A DNA stretch of 64,000 bases from Isoetes taiwanensis. Taxonomy: Eukaryota > Streptophyta > Lycopodiopsida > Isoetales > Isoetaceae. The number at the start of each line of letters is the position of its first letter. Position 1 is the stretch's first letter. The DNA is taken from NCBI GenBank assembly GCA_021234155.1, contig JAJEKV010000041.1:12848689-12912688 (forward strand), written 5' to 3'. Of the stretch, positions 1-11,899 are shown one piece after another. Made by a program: the position numbers and the translations under genes. The notes beneath the pieces are model-generated. The model made no database searches, was not told the origin of the DNA, and worked only from the letters and a program-made list of their open reading frames with translations.

Positions 1-1561
1 AGGAACAGTAATGACAGGAAATGCATAACAGTAGCATTTAAATTCCGAATTTGCTTCTCTAAGCATATCTTTCCCATCTTCTTTTACAGAGATGAAACAA
101 ATCTCGACCCATCTTATTCGGGGTAATGCGAGCATACCGGTTTTTGCTACATATGGATTTGAAATGAAGAAAATAATGAGCTATTACCTTCATGCCCTCT
201 ATCTTCATCTTCAACGGCTCCTCCATAGCAGGTCGCAGGTTCTTTTGGGTTGCTCTATAGCAGCCATGAATTCCTCTAGATCCTCCTACACCATCACGGC
301 TCATACCATGATAAATTACAGAAAGTAGAGGAAATGGATTGATCCGCTGAAAAAGCCCCAACCATGGCTCACATATATATAAGAACAAAACTGAAAAGGT
401 ACATGGAGTTCATGTGGATTGCCCCCTCGGTCCACGCATTGATCCAGATGCTTGATCATCCTTTCTCCAACAATTTCTTTGGTCCGAGCTCATCCTCGGA
501 AAAGGATAAATCGGGCAGATTCTCAACAACATGAAGGCAAAATGTGTAGCACTGTTACAGAAGATCATGGATACTCATAATACAAAGAGCATTTCTCATA
601 CCTAAGTCCTGCAACAAATGCAAGATGATGCTTACAGCTCTACAACAACCGCAAGATTATCCCCTCATAACATGAACCCCGGTGCTACTAAAGATGCAAG
701 GAACAGTCGGCGTCAAGGCAAATCTCAAGCAAATTTTTATTTCCACTGCAAAGATTTAGTGATCCAACCGGTGCTCACCAGTTTTGGTGACGTGTCATGG
801 CACGTGGGATGATCCGGTCTTTGTGTGTTTTTGGAAAAGGGGAACTATGAAATGAGTTACTAATTGAAATAGCAAATCGCCAAAACTTTTACCGCAAACT
901 TGTGGTCATTGAAGTAATTTTAGAAAATCGAGAACGTTTAGATTTTTATTTCTAACGTGCTAAAACTGTAGTAAGTTAAAAAGACCGCCTTGATTGAACA
1001 TCATAGACACCATAACCTTGGAACTAAAGACCATTTCCACGATGTGATCAAGGTGATGCTTTTTCATTGAAGAATGCTTCTCTAATCGAGAAGATATCAA
1101 CACCCATTGAGTGATATTGTTATTTCCATTGTATGTGTAACCTCATCCTTCAAACTTTATAGATAGGAATCCACGATTCTTGTGAAACACCGCCAATATA
1201 TCCTTTCCTTTTTCTCAAATGATGCTCTCCTGATGGAACTGACAGCCCGAGAACTACGTAATCATTACTATCAAAGCATAAAAATTCCTTATGATAAGTT
1301 GGCTGAAAAGCTTACACAATATGCTTATACTTCTTATGACGGACTCCCATAATGAGGCCATCCTCTGTCCCATCTTTGTTATCTCCAGTTAACATGAGAA
1401 AAGCTCTCTCTTTCAATAACTAGGATCGTGATATCGACATGCGACACAAGGACTGGAAAAAACATTCAAGCATAAAGTTAGACTCGGATCTTCAAATTCA
1501 GCCCTGTTAACACCGGAATATGACAAGAAGAAAAGGAAAATTTGTTAAATAATCTTGAACT
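1..1561. other. no assignable gene
   Basis: No protein domain, tRNA or repeat array is recognisable here. A 109-codon minus-strand frame (59-388), rich in Lys and Arg towards its end, is open but matches no family I know. The stretch from about 840 to 1,560 is AT-rich and non-coding in appearance. It would be the 3' flank of the terminal exon that ends at 1,562 on the minus strand. Confidence 0.4.
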
Positions 1562-1665
1562 TTACTTGGGCAAACCAGCTAGGATCCCTGGTTCATCTTT
1601 TTCATCATTATATATCTTGGATACTTTCCCATGAACCACGCCATTAGGAGCTCTAACTATTTTTC
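1562..1665 (-). CDS. probable terminal exon of an unidentified gene
   Basis: On the minus strand a polypyrimidine acceptor (ttctttgtgcag) is followed by an open stretch of 33 codons ending in TAA. The peptide runs KIVRAPNGVVHGK, then VSKIYNDEKDEPGILAG and ends LPK. It is charged and reads like real coding sequence. The exon enters with two bases of a split codon. No upstream exon is visible, because the 1.8-7.5 kb gypsy element and other repeats lie upstream, so the gene may have a long repeat-filled intron or may be a fragment. I do not recognise the protein. The case for coding rests on the acceptor, the phase and the composition. Confidence 0.4.
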
Positions 1666-1823
1666 CTGCACAAAGAAATTATAATGGAATGTGAGAATCC
1701 TTAATCTAAAATTGCATTTGTACAAATGCGATCATAAACACGCATAAAAACCTCACAAAATCAAACCATTCTAGGTACCTCCAAAAGCTTCTCCAATGCA
1801 TTGAAGACCCATGCAAACACCGT

Positions 1824-1940
1824 TGGGGGTGATCACCACTCACCACACTCATCACCACATTCGTCACCACGCACCACTCACCACACTCACTACACTCGTC
1901 ACCACTCACCACACTTGTCACCACTCACCACACTCATCAT
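1824..1940 (+). repeat. CACCA-type microsatellite
   Basis: Imperfect tandem units of the form CACCACTCAC/CACACTCATCA run for about 115 bases. They stop just before a TATA-like string (ccgtatatatagag). A related array occurs inside the same element at about 4,936-5,130. Confidence 0.8.
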
Positions 1941-2201
1941 ATACCGTATATATAGAGTGATATATGCCAAGTCTGCACGCGTCTTGTGGATATTTGCGGT
2001 ATGCATTGTGGGATGATTATCATTGTATTATCTGAGAGAGAGAGAAGAAGAAACAAGGTGATGTATTGAGAGAGTATTTTTGCTTGATTGAGCTATGGAG
2101 ATGGTGATTCTTTGTGTTGTGCATTGTCTTGATTTGATAGATTGAGCTTGGATTGTTGGGTTTTCATCCTTTCTTGCAAGGTTAGAGTCCGTGCTCTAAC
2201 A
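1941..2201 (+). mobile_element. 3' part of a 5' LTR of a Ty3/gypsy element
   Basis: The segment has a TATA-like start (tatatatagag near 1,950), a GA-rich tract (gagagagagagaagaagaa), and it ends in ctctaaca, a usual CA terminus. It is followed at once by a leader (atttagcggctctg) and then gag. The left boundary and a matching 3' LTR are not visible, so the LTR is inferred from layout and composition. Confidence 0.45.
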
Positions 2202-2629
2202 ATTTAGCGGCTCTGATTGCTCGAACAGACCATTGATCGGCAAGAATTTCCATTGAAAAAGGAGTTGTTACCATTGGTATTGGTGATCGCGTCGGTAAGA
2301 AGCGACACCATTGTGAAAGAGCAATTTCTTTGTGTGAAGGGGTTTTTGCGTGAATTTCTTGAGGGCAAAATTTGACAAGGGGAGCATAGTTTTATGCCCA
2401 AGAGAAGTAAGAAGGAGATCCCACTAAGCTCCATCGTCACAAAAAGGGGACCGTGAGTCAATCTTTGGGCTCAAAATTGCATCAAGATTCAATTTCGTTT
2501 TCAGATTTGGGAGCAGTCCGGGGTCTAATTCTCGGATCCGGGAGGTTTTGATTCCATTTACCGATCTAGAAGGTAATCCAATTTCGTTTTTCAAATTGAA
2601 GGAGATTCAATTTCGTTTTTTCCAATTTC

Positions 2630-3877
2630 AAGAAACCCAAGAAGAGGCGTAGATGGTTGTAATACCACCTATGGTATGGGGGTTTTCAGACAATGGGGAT
2701 TCCAAAGTTTGATGATCCGTGGATCGGGATCCTTTGAAGCATATTGTGAAGTTTGAGAGGTATTGCCAAGAATGTAAGTTACCTACCTGGTGATTACTTG
2801 CTTTGGTTTCATAGTTCTTTGCAAGATTCGGTGGAGGAATGGGCACAAACTCAGCCAGGATACCATGACATATCAGGAGTTAAAGGAAGCTTTCATTGCT
2901 AATTATCAAAGAAGTTCATGGTAAGGATAAGACTATGGAAAGGTGGACCAATTTCACAAAAAGGAAGATGAATCAATTAGAGAGTATAATCAGAGGTATA
3001 TTGCGGTTCTCAAGCAGCCAAGATTTCTAAGCTTACAATTGGTGAGAAGCCAAGGGAGGTGCAGTTTATTACTTGTGAATATTGTGGGTCTATTGGGCAT
3101 TCTGATACTACATGTAGATTGCTGAAATTCTGCTCAAGATGCCAAATCAAGGGCCATAATGATCAAGAATGTAGGGAGAAGAGATTCTTTGAGAGGGCCA
3201 ATCCGGTATTTGCTGTTATGCAACAAGCACCACCTATTCCTATTCAACCAATGCAAACAGCACCTATCATGCCACAAGTGCCAATGATGCCACAAGCTCC
3301 AATTGCCCAACAAGTTCCAATGGGTTCCACACCAATGGTGCAGCCAAAACAGGGATGGTATCCAAGTAAGGCTCATTTGTATTGCAAGTTATGTGATAAA
3401 TTCAAGGATGATGAGACTACTTGTTGGAAAATCCATGGGAAACCAGAATGGGCAACCAACAAGTATCCACCAAAGCAACAAGTGTTTGAATCAGTACCTC
3501 TTCCTAATAATGATGTTCACATTCAAGATGCAAAGTACATTGATAATCCTCAAGTTAAGGCTCTTATTGAGGAGCTTAAGAAGCAAGAGAAGGCAAAATC
3601 AGTAGTAAATTGTGGATTTGTTGAGGTGGAGCATGACCCATTTCAGCAAGAAGAAGAGATTGGAGAAGTCAATGCAGTTACAAGATCACAAAAGGTGGTT
3701 CAAGAACCAAGAGTAGTGCCAATTGCGGAGAAGACTAAGCCCTCTTTTCCAAAGGCATTGAAGGAACAAGCTTTGAAGGTGTCAACACCTAAGAAGGTGC
3801 AATTCAATGTGCTGCCTACGAGCATTTCAGTCTATAGAAGAAAATCAGCCCATAGTGATGCCTCCTATGGTGGATGA
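2630..3877 (+). pseudogene. gypsy gag with CCHC zinc knuckles
   Basis: Around 2,640-3,040, in broken frames, the translation shows the usual retrotransposon gag core: IVKFERYCQECKLP, LLWFHSSLQDSVEEWA and ESIREYNQRYIAVLK. From 3,059 a 272-codon frame carries CCHC knuckles: CEYCGSIGHSDTTC and CSRCQIKGHNDQEC (both C-x2-C-x4-H-x4-C), then a degenerate CKLCDKFKDDETTC. A Pro/Gln/Met-rich linker separates knuckles two and three. Gag packages element RNA in cytoplasmic particles. The reading frame changes between the core and the knuckles, so this copy is inactive. Confidence 0.8.
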
Positions 3878-4559
3878 GGAAATTCAAAATGAAGATGATG
3901 TGATCAGCCAAGTTTTGGCCACTAAAGTTACACTTACTCTTGAGCAATTGATGCATTATTCTCCAAATTTGTTGCAAGAGTTAGGAGGAAGAACAAAATC
4001 AGAAATTTCAGTCCAACAAATCATATCAAATGATACCGACAAGAGGAGAATGGAACCACCAGCCCGGCAATCCAAGGATCCTGGGCCATTTCTTTGTGAT
4101 GTGAGTATTAATGGATATCTAATCAAAGAGGCCAACATAGATACCGGCAGTGGAGTGAATGTAATGCCTTACCACATAATGCTTCAAGTTGGATTGAAAA
4201 TGATGGAACCGACAACTATGATGCTCAAAGCATTCAATCAAATGAAGGTGCATCCTATGGGAGTCATAAGAAATGTCTTATGCAAGGTCTATGAGGTGGA
4301 AGCAATCTTGGATTTCATGGTTTTGAAATTTCCAGAGAATGTGCATGCTGAAACTTATACTTTGTTGCTGAGTCGTACATGGTTAGATGTCGTACAAGCT
4401 GAGACTTCATGGAGGAAGCGTGAAATGAACATCTTTCAAGGAGAACACAAGGTTACTATAGATCATCCTCTAAAATCAGCAAAAGGCACCTTTCTTTGCA
4501 ATCCTTCTTTGAGCAGCCCGCAGTTAGAAATCAGCAAAGAGAATGCTATGGTGTCGTAA
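3807..4559 (+). pseudogene. gypsy aspartic protease region
   Basis: A 250-codon frame overlaps the end of the gag frame in another register. It contains the catalytic signature ANIDTGSGVNVMPYHIM, the D-T/S-G motif of retroviral-type aspartic proteases, preceded by FLCDVSINGYLIKE and followed by the hydrophobic flap-side region. The family cuts the Gag-Pol precursor. It runs out at 4,559 before the RT. Between the two lie a Gln/Glu-rich linker and a microsatellite. Confidence 0.75.
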
Positions 4560-4935
4560 GCAGCAAGGTCTTAGTTGTTTTCATGTCTTGGAAGTGGGTG
4601 ACAGGAAGATAAGACTTTGTACAAGTGGTTAAAAGGTACCCAAATTTCAGAAATATGTCATTTACAGCAGCAAGTTGCCGATAAGTATATCCAAAGACTT
4701 GAAAGTATTGGTGAAGATGAGTTACAAGAGACTCTTGTGAACATGCAGGAAGAGTCCATTCAAAGACCCATTGGGGAGACTTTATTCCAGCAAGGAATTG
4801 ATCAAGATCAAGTAGAGATGCTGATTTTGACATCAAACATGGATGGGGTAAACAGAAATCAGCCCACTATACAAGTACAAGCAGCTTGGTGGCATGCGCA
4901 CATTTTGGAGGATGCGGTAAATCAGATCAGTCCAT

Positions 4936-5130
4936 ATCCACCACAGTCATTACAGTCACCACATGCACCAAATTCATCACAATCATCACATCTACCACAT
5001 CCATTACAGTCACCACAGTCATCACACGCACCACATTCATCACTGTCACCACATTCACCACAATCACCACATTCACACCACACTCACCACCTTCATTACA
5101 ATCACCACATTCACCAAGCACATCAATATT
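4936..5130 (+). repeat. CACCA/CATTCA microsatellite between protease and RT
   Basis: Imperfect 9- to 12-base units (caccacattcatca and variants) run for about 195 bases. They are open in several frames on both strands, giving Ser/Pro/His- or Thr/Ile-rich peptides that are composition artefacts. The array sits exactly in the linker between the protease and RT domains of the gypsy element. Confidence 0.8.
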
Positions 5131-5195
5131 TCTCAAGGAAATCAAGAAGAATTGGTTACTATTGAGGCGATCTTACTCAAGAAGAGGAACGTGAT

Positions 5196-5860
5196 TTGAT
5201 ATCTTTGTTAAGAGAATTCAGGGATGTTTTGACAAGAAATTACAAAGAATTGAAAGGCATTCCGCCAGAGGTTGTGGTTCATACCATTGATTTGAAACAA
5301 GGATCAAAACCAGTCCAACAAGCTCAAAGGAGAATGAGTCCAGCAATAGAGGAGCAAGTAAAGGCTGAAGTTATGAAGCTTTTGGAGGCGGGATTTATTG
5401 TACCAAAGCAAATTCAGATTGGATCAGTTCTATTGTCCCAAAGGAGAAAGCCAAATAACTCAATCCGAGTATGCATTGATTACTGAGGGGATCTCAACAA
5501 AGCTACCAAAAGAGATCATTTTCCTACACCATTCATAGACACTTTGCTTGATATTGTTGCAGAAATCAGGCCTATTCTTTCTTGGATGGGTACTTCGTGG
5601 ATATAATCAGATCCAAATCTATCCACCACATCAAGCAATGACGGCTTTTCAACACCTTTTGGCATCTATGCTTACAAGGTATTACCTTTTGGCCTTACAA
5701 ATGCTCCAGCCACATTTCAGCGAGCTATGACATATGTTTTTTCATGATATTTTAGACTTTTGAGAGCCTTTATAGATGACTTAACAGTATTTTCTAATCC
5801 AAGAAAGGATCACTTGGATCATCTTAGAAAAGTTCTTGAAAGATGCCTACCATGGTATAA
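5196..5860 (+). pseudogene. gypsy reverse transcriptase remnant
   Basis: The opening block is intact: LREFRDVLTRNYKELKGIPP, then VVVHTIDLKQGSKPVQQAQR, RRMSPAIEEQVKAEVMKLLE and AGFIVP. It ends at a TGA just after VCIDY. Later blocks are legible across frames: DLNKATKRDHFPTPFIDTLL, and near 5,765 the catalytic FIDDLTVFSN (Y/F-x-D-D) followed by KDHLDHLRKVLERC. The enzyme copies element RNA into DNA. Several frameshifts make this copy non-functional. Confidence 0.8.
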
Positions 5861-6169
5861 GTTTGAATCTCGCTAAGTGTATTTTCTTCACTAGATGAGG
5901 CAATTATGTTTTAAGAAAATGGATTACAAGTGGATCATGGTAAGATTGCAGCCTTGGAGAAAGTCAAACCACCTACAAATGTATCCCAAGTGAGAAGCTT
6001 ATATGGCCAACTTCGGTTTTAGTAGGAGGTATTTGCATAATTTTGCTAAAGTAACCCAGCCACTTGTGGATTGTATGAAGCCGAGCAGAATTTTTAGATG
6101 GAAGGAGGACGCTCAGAAGCATTTGAATGGTGCCTTGCACAATTGAAAGAGAGAACTTTGCTGATTCCT

Positions 6170-7545
6170 CCAAGAATGAGCGAGCCGTTTCATTTATTCT
6201 TTACGGTTTGGGAGCAAGCTTTGGCTGTCACACTATGTCGAAAAAAATCAGCAAAAGCATTATGATGTGAATTACTATGCTAGCGGGTTGTTAACTCCAC
6301 AAGAGCAGAAATGGACTCATGTGGAGCATCTTGGGTTAGCATTGAAGTGGGCCTTGAATAAATTTAGACATTATCTTCTTCCTTCACAATGGAATTCAAA
6401 GAAATGTACAAAGATGTTTACATTCATATGGATGTGAATCCGTTGCCATGCATTTACAACAAGACTGTCCAAGATCCTAAGTTTACAAGATGGGCTCTTA
6501 TCATACAAGAATTTGAGTTGAAGTATGTTAAGATGGCTCAAGGAGCTCATAATCCAAGTGTCTATTTGAGTAGTGGTGCTGAAATAGAAGAAGAAAACTC
6601 CAGCCAAATGCTATTTCAGATAATGGAGTATTACAAGGGTTCATTGAGACCGTGGATCTTTGGTATGCCAATATATACACAGGTATTTACAAGATCAGAC
6701 TTATCCTTCATCCTTTTCAAAAGCAACAAAAGCATGCTCTTAGAGTACAAGCAGCTGGTTATGTGGTGCATGAAGCTATTCTTTATAAAAGGACTATGGA
6801 AGGTCTCTTATTAAGGTGTGTTGCTGGGTCAGCAAACTCATGATTTGTTGCAAAAAAGCACATGATTGTCAGGGGGCATTTTGCAGCCAGAACCACAGCT
6901 AGGAAGATCCTTCATTGGGGATATTATTGGCCAACTCTTTACAAGGATACTAGAGACTTTGTTAGCAAATGTGAGAAGTGTCAAAGGCATAAACAATTGA
7001 TGTGGCCACAATAATATGCCATTCCATCCTATTTTTGAGTGTTGGTCCATTTCATATGTGGGGATTGGATTACATTGGGCCTATTAATCCTCCATCTTCC
7101 AAAGGTCATAAGTATATTTTGGCAGCCACATGTATGTTTCACGAAGTGGGTAGAAGCAATTCCAAAGAAAGCATGCTCTGAGAAAAATACCACAGTAGCT
7201 TTCTTTATCACAATTTGATTTCTCCGGTTTGGTGTTCCAACCATTCTTTGTCTCGATCGTGGAACTCATTTCATGGGGAAAGTAGTAGCTCAGTTAACAG
7301 AAAAGATTGGTGTTCAACATGTGCAAGCTTCTGCTTATTATCCACAGGGCAATTGGTGTTATGCAGGACCACTAAGCAGCATCTATCCAAATTTCAAAGC
7401 CCATGGGAAGGCCCATTTCGATTGATAAAGAGGTACCAGGAGGGGCTTTCTACTTGATGACTCCAGAAGGGGAATTGTTGCCTAATCCCAGAAATGGCAA
7501 GGATCTCAGGCCTTATTTTGAAAGAGAAGTGCTATTCTAAGGGAT
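6170..7545 (+). pseudogene. gypsy RNase H and integrase remnants
   Basis: RNase H text (NYYASGLLTPQEQKWTHVEH, LALKWALNKFRHYLLP) is readable at 6,265-6,385. A degenerate zinc-binding integrase N-terminus follows at about 6,865-7,000 (GHFAARTTARKILHWGYYWP, CEKCQRHKQ). Core fragments extend to about 7,300, and a C-terminal tail (GELLPNPRNGKDLRPYFE) lies near 7,470-7,530. RNase H removes template RNA; integrase inserts the cDNA. All are frame-broken. No chromodomain is visible at the end. Confidence 0.7.
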
Positions 7546-7742
7546 TCAGATTTGGTATAGCTCCAATTACAGAGAATTGTGGAGAATTTTTGGGTTACAG
7601 CAGGTCGTTTTTCTGTAAAAACAGATGGTGACAGTTCCATAATACATAATCTATCCTACATCAAAAGATGTGTTTCGGCGATACGAATCCAACGAGCTAT
7701 GGTGCAGGTCAAACGGAGGTCTGGAACTCAAGATATCAGCTT

Positions 7743-9248
7743 TCAAAGTTTGCCACAGTCACAGAAACAATTTTCATGGAGTCTTGACCTCATCAAATTA
7801 AATGCCTGCTTGTACAGATCTGATTGCTCATGTTTCACGCAACAACATGTGTTTCTTTCCTTTAGCTTTCTAATGCAAGAAGGTTTTAAGTATTCAAATT
7901 GCCTAAGCCCAATCCGAACCTCTGGATACTGATCCACAAAATTCTGGAAAAATTTAGCCTGTAAAATTACAGTGAAATAAAATTAGTCACCTCATTACAT
8001 TACATGCAAATCTTTTACATATTCAAGACCCTAAACTCCCACACATACATGTATATTCTGACATGAATTTTATTTCATTTACTATGAAGTCACATAATTT
8101 CTTGACAATTAATACATCTCCACACTAATTTCTTCTTAGTTACTGCCTACATCTACAATACATCCAGAATATACATGTAAACAAATATACATGTACATGT
8201 TGCCGTGAAATAATTTGACATTTCCATGTAGAGCAAACTAGTGCAGACTGCATCTACATTACATTCAAAAAAGTAAAGAAATGCATTATAAACTTTACAT
8301 CGGTGTTACAAAATAAAAAACATCGTGATTCGCAAAAAAGATGCAATTACGGCTAAATTACAATTGCACTACCTATGTAATGTCAATATATTGAATTGGT
8401 TGTGTCCTCTTCTTCATGATATCTCTAATTTTTGGTGAGACTTTTTGTTATCTAACCAAAACTGAGCAACCATATCCTTGATAACCTGATCTATAGTATT
8501 TGTTCTTGGATTTCGACCTGCTAATGCCCACAGATTTGTTCCACCTAATGACATTCTTTTCCTTCTCTCCACTGCTAGTTTCATATTTCTAGGATGTATT
8601 TTGAGCAACTTAGCTGCTAGTGAAGTCTTCTGTAATTCTCCTTCCTCTCCAACCACCATAGATAGTACAGAATGCTTTGCAACAAGTTTGTCATTGCTAT
8701 TTGCATGTTTGACATCTTGGAGGCCATCCTTTAAATTCTTTACCAGATCTGTTTTCACGATAGCCTCTTGAGGCCTTCCTATGACTGGCTCAAATAGGAA
8801 TTGCAATCTTTTGTCCTGCAATAATCTTCTTGCAAATATACTTTGGCTTGTTTTGGATTCAAATTAGATACCTCATTCATTATGAGATTTACTGGCCGAC
8901 AGATTCACCTTTCTTCTAATTGGCTTTGTCACGTATCCACCCCTACAAACCCTCTCTTTGATTTTCTTTTGTGCGCTTGTAATTGCTTTTCAAACTTCAT
9001 CAAGGAGGATTGAAATCAACCCGATGTCGACCTCGAAGTGCTTGCATGAGAGTCCAATCCTTCTTCCATAGTTTCTTCTTCAACTGGTGCTTTAAGACAT
9101 CGATCCATTCTGGTAAAGGGGATACAACATCCCGCACAAAAATCAGATTATTAACCAGATTTGTATTATTGCTTGAAGGGATTTGTATTACTGCTTGAAG
9201 GAAAGGGATTTCAATTTCTTCAAGATACATTTGTTTCTTGAAATGCAT
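7743..9248 (-). pseudogene. cysteine-rich 'NTCCC' transposon-type protein, N-terminal half
   Basis: Three minus-strand blocks follow in order. 9,248-9,000 is a helical block (VSPLPEWIDVLKHQLKKKLW). 8,821-8,414 holds SLAAKLLKIHPRNMKLAVER and LWALAGRNPRTNTIDQVIKD. 7,990-7,743 holds VRIGLRQFEYLKPSCIRKL and ERNTCCCVKHEQSDLYKQAF. An acceptor-like sequence (aattttacag) precedes the last block, and the 7,966-8,370 gap is AT-rich, so it may be an intron. From memory, this block order belongs to a large family of uncharacterised transposon proteins in seed-free plants and invertebrates. A C-terminal fragment of the same type lies at 53-54.6 kb. Confidence 0.5.
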
Positions 9249-9384
9249 TCGATTTAGGAGCAGGTATAATCGATTCGGGGCAAGTTTTCCTTGAGGTAGA
9301 ATCCGGAGCCATGTTTGATCGATTGAGGAAAGTTCAAAATGTGCGCCAAGATTTCGGGAGGATTTGGTATAATCATGGAGAATA

Positions 9385-10021
9385 TTGTCACGTCAACCGC
9401 CTTTTATTAATGATAGGCAACTCCATGTAAAATTCAAAATGTACATTACAAACACTTTAATTCAGTTCAAATTTCTACATCAATATACAAAAAAATTCAA
9501 TCACCCTTTCATGCTTCTACCCATTTATGCAATGGCACCACTGGACGACTTCGCTTCTTTTCCTACTCTTTTTGGCTGATGTAATTGTAGAACTTCCCTC
9601 TCATGCCAATGGTGATCTAGATTGTGGCCTGCGGGTCAATAGTTTTTGGTGATGGGCCCAAGTGCCATCTTTTGTATCAGCCCTCGGGCTTATTTTGAAA
9701 TGAAAATGAGTTACTGACTCTTTAGTATTCGTCTGAACACTTGCAAATAATGAACTTCAGTTTTGGTCTTAGCACAGTTGTTAATTACATATAATATCTG
9801 TGTGTGTGTGCTTAGCATGATCTGATTGATGAAACAGAACTTAAGAGATTGGGCTGATGCTCCCTTTTATGGTAAAGACCACAGTTTGCTGTATTATATC
9901 CCAGAGATTTGATTTTAATGTTAAACAAATTTATCAAACGTAAATATACATTGCAATGAATATAGAGTTTATTTCATAGTTAATATTGTGTTACTGCTAC
10001 ATGTGTAGCTACCTTAGTTGT
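9385..10021. other. non-coding, repeat-like
   Basis: There is no convincing reading frame. The stretch 9,600-9,720 resembles a 3' UTR or repeat tail (atgggcccaagtgccatc then cagccctcgggcttattttg), and a short (TG)n run lies near 9,800. Confidence 0.35.
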
Positions 10022-11244
10022 CTATGGTCTCGTCACTGTCTTCAGATATCTGCCATGTGCAAATGTTAGTATTGTATCACAAATGCCAGAATCCTTTAAG
10101 CCCTTGCTGTATTCTAAACGCACCTGGTTAGTGAAAGTGTTGCCCTCCTCGAATCTTGGTGTTGGAACCGATCCTTCAGACATATTTGCCCTCCAAGTCT
10201 TTGCAAACTCCACATCCATTCCTCTGGCCTGGGAGATTATGTCCTTGTCCACACCTATTTCCACCATTTCTCGAATGATCCTAGCCTTGTCTATGGCCTT
10301 ATCCCCGTCATGCCGAGGTCCAGAATGTGCTGCTGCATAATTGACCCAATCTTGTGTGTCCAATCTCATGGAATTCCCAGGGCCAATATCAGCGTGTGGT
10401 TGTGACTCACCCTCCCTGTTGACCAAATCTTCAATGGTGACCTGATTGTACTGATGGAGTTTGGGACAGGTCTGACCAGAGTTAGGAAGCCTTCTATGCT
10501 AACATCCTGCACACCAGCAATGTCTCCCGAGCATAAGTGGGTGTCTTCCAAGCTGCACATGACATGCGCTTCCTCTTCACTGTCATGGGCAATTGCATGA
10601 TCACTCATAACCGGTGTGGTCAATCCACTAACCTGCTGACCTTCAGGTTCCATGGTGAATGATGTTTTTACTATTGGATCCCTGATTGGACTCAACCCTT
10701 GTCTTATTCTCATTCCGCTTCTAACCTCTAACCTTTTGCTTCTCACCTCATCACTCATTGGCCTCACGGAAGCTTAAAGACCGCAGCCACTCTTGAAATG
10801 CCCCCCTCACATGAGTGCTCTAAGTCTAGCAAGAGGCTTCAAATCTCCGTCAAACCTTCTTCCTATTTTCCCTTTCTTCCTATCTATTGAGCTCTCTTGG
10901 CAGCCTCTTGCCTTTCCACTTTCCTTCTTGCAATTTCGAGTTTTCTGGCAGCAACTTGCTCATTCTTTAGTCTTGCAGCCTCAGCCCTTCTAGCCCTCTC
11001 AGCAGCCAAGGCCTCATAGAAGCTATCACTAGAGATCTGCACACTTCCACTTAGGTCTGGGATTAAACCCCGATTCCTTGCCCTCGTGGCCTAAGACTGT
11101 TGCATGCAGGCCTGTGATGTCCTCACGTCTGAAGGGAACTGCACACATGCATGTGCTGTTCCCATGCCCGGGGGGTGCACCTATCCTATAAGGGATATGC
11201 CACCTGCGTACATAGGGTTGTAAAAAAACCCCTATATATGACAC
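10022..11244 (-). pseudogene. decayed minus-strand coding region, charged coiled coil
   Basis: Three minus-strand blocks appear to belong to one gene. 11,244-11,029 holds APPGHGNSTCMCAVPFRRED and GHEGKESGFNPRPKWKC. About 11,030-10,880 is an Ala/Arg/Glu-rich helix (DSFYEALAAERARRAEAARL, then KNEQVAARKLEIARRKVE). 10,767-10,022 is two overlapping frames of 133 and 134 codons with acidic, linker-like sequence (SDHAIAHDSEEEAHVM; DSGICDTILTFAHGRYL). The middle helix should form a coiled coil. No enzyme motif is visible. It could be a second ORF of a DNA transposon, but I cannot assign it. Confidence 0.35.
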
Positions 11245-11880
11245 TTTTTGGATAAAAAACCCCTACCATACGATTTTCAAATTTTGTATGCATATACCCC
11301 CTCCCAATTTTATACATCATTTATCAATTAAAAAACCCCTCGTATACGACCTTTTGTGAACATTACATATACCCCCAATATGTATACTGAATTGAAGTAT
11401 CATGTTTGATAATGTTTGCTCATATGAGTCTCACATTCTCCTTCACATCTCAAAAACATTAAGCTTCAGTAATCATATGCAAATATCATGTGATTCACTC
11501 AAAACCATAGTTTTTACAACCCAAGAAAATCATGACATCCAACTAAAGTGGCATTGAGGTAACATGAAGCAATAGATAACATGCACACAACATGGCATAA
11601 TCCAAGGTCATTTTATACTTGGCCAAAGACTAAGCAACCTTGTTCTTCCCTTTGTCACCAGCAAAAAACAAAACACACACCAAGTTAATCAATATATTAA
11701 AATTAAAGAAAACTATTAAAATAAATATAAAACAAACCTTTTATTTGATTGGCCACAAAGCTATCAAAAAAGCACTTTATCTTCTCTTTCTAAACTATAT
11801 CTATTTGTTTGTGCATCATAAGTTAAGCACGCGAGCTTAAATTATTGATTCAAGTGAAATGGGTCAAGCTATCGATAGAT
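11245..11880. other. AT-rich sequence with poly(A)/CCCC runs
   Basis: The segment 11,225-11,400 repeats an 'aaaaacccctata' theme (aaaaaaacccctatatatg, aaaaaacccctacc, aaaaaacccctcgtatacg) four or five times. It looks like a low-copy tandem repeat or an element end. The rest is featureless AT-rich sequence. Confidence 0.4.
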
Positions 11881-11899
11881 CATAAGTAAACCATTGAAG

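Larger units (their letters stand above)
1941..7545 (+). mobile_element. decayed Ty3/gypsy LTR retrotransposon
   Basis: Gag, CCHC knuckles, aspartic protease, reverse transcriptase, RNase H and integrase remnants follow in the gypsy order on the plus strand, all broken by stops and frameshifts. No 3' LTR or polypurine tract is seen after 7,540, so the element is truncated or its end has diverged. The PR-RT-RH-IN order excludes copia. Confidence 0.85.

Noticed and set aside
9000-9248. Independent small gene
   Set aside because: It fits better as the N-terminal block of the neighbouring cysteine-rich transposon protein on the same strand.
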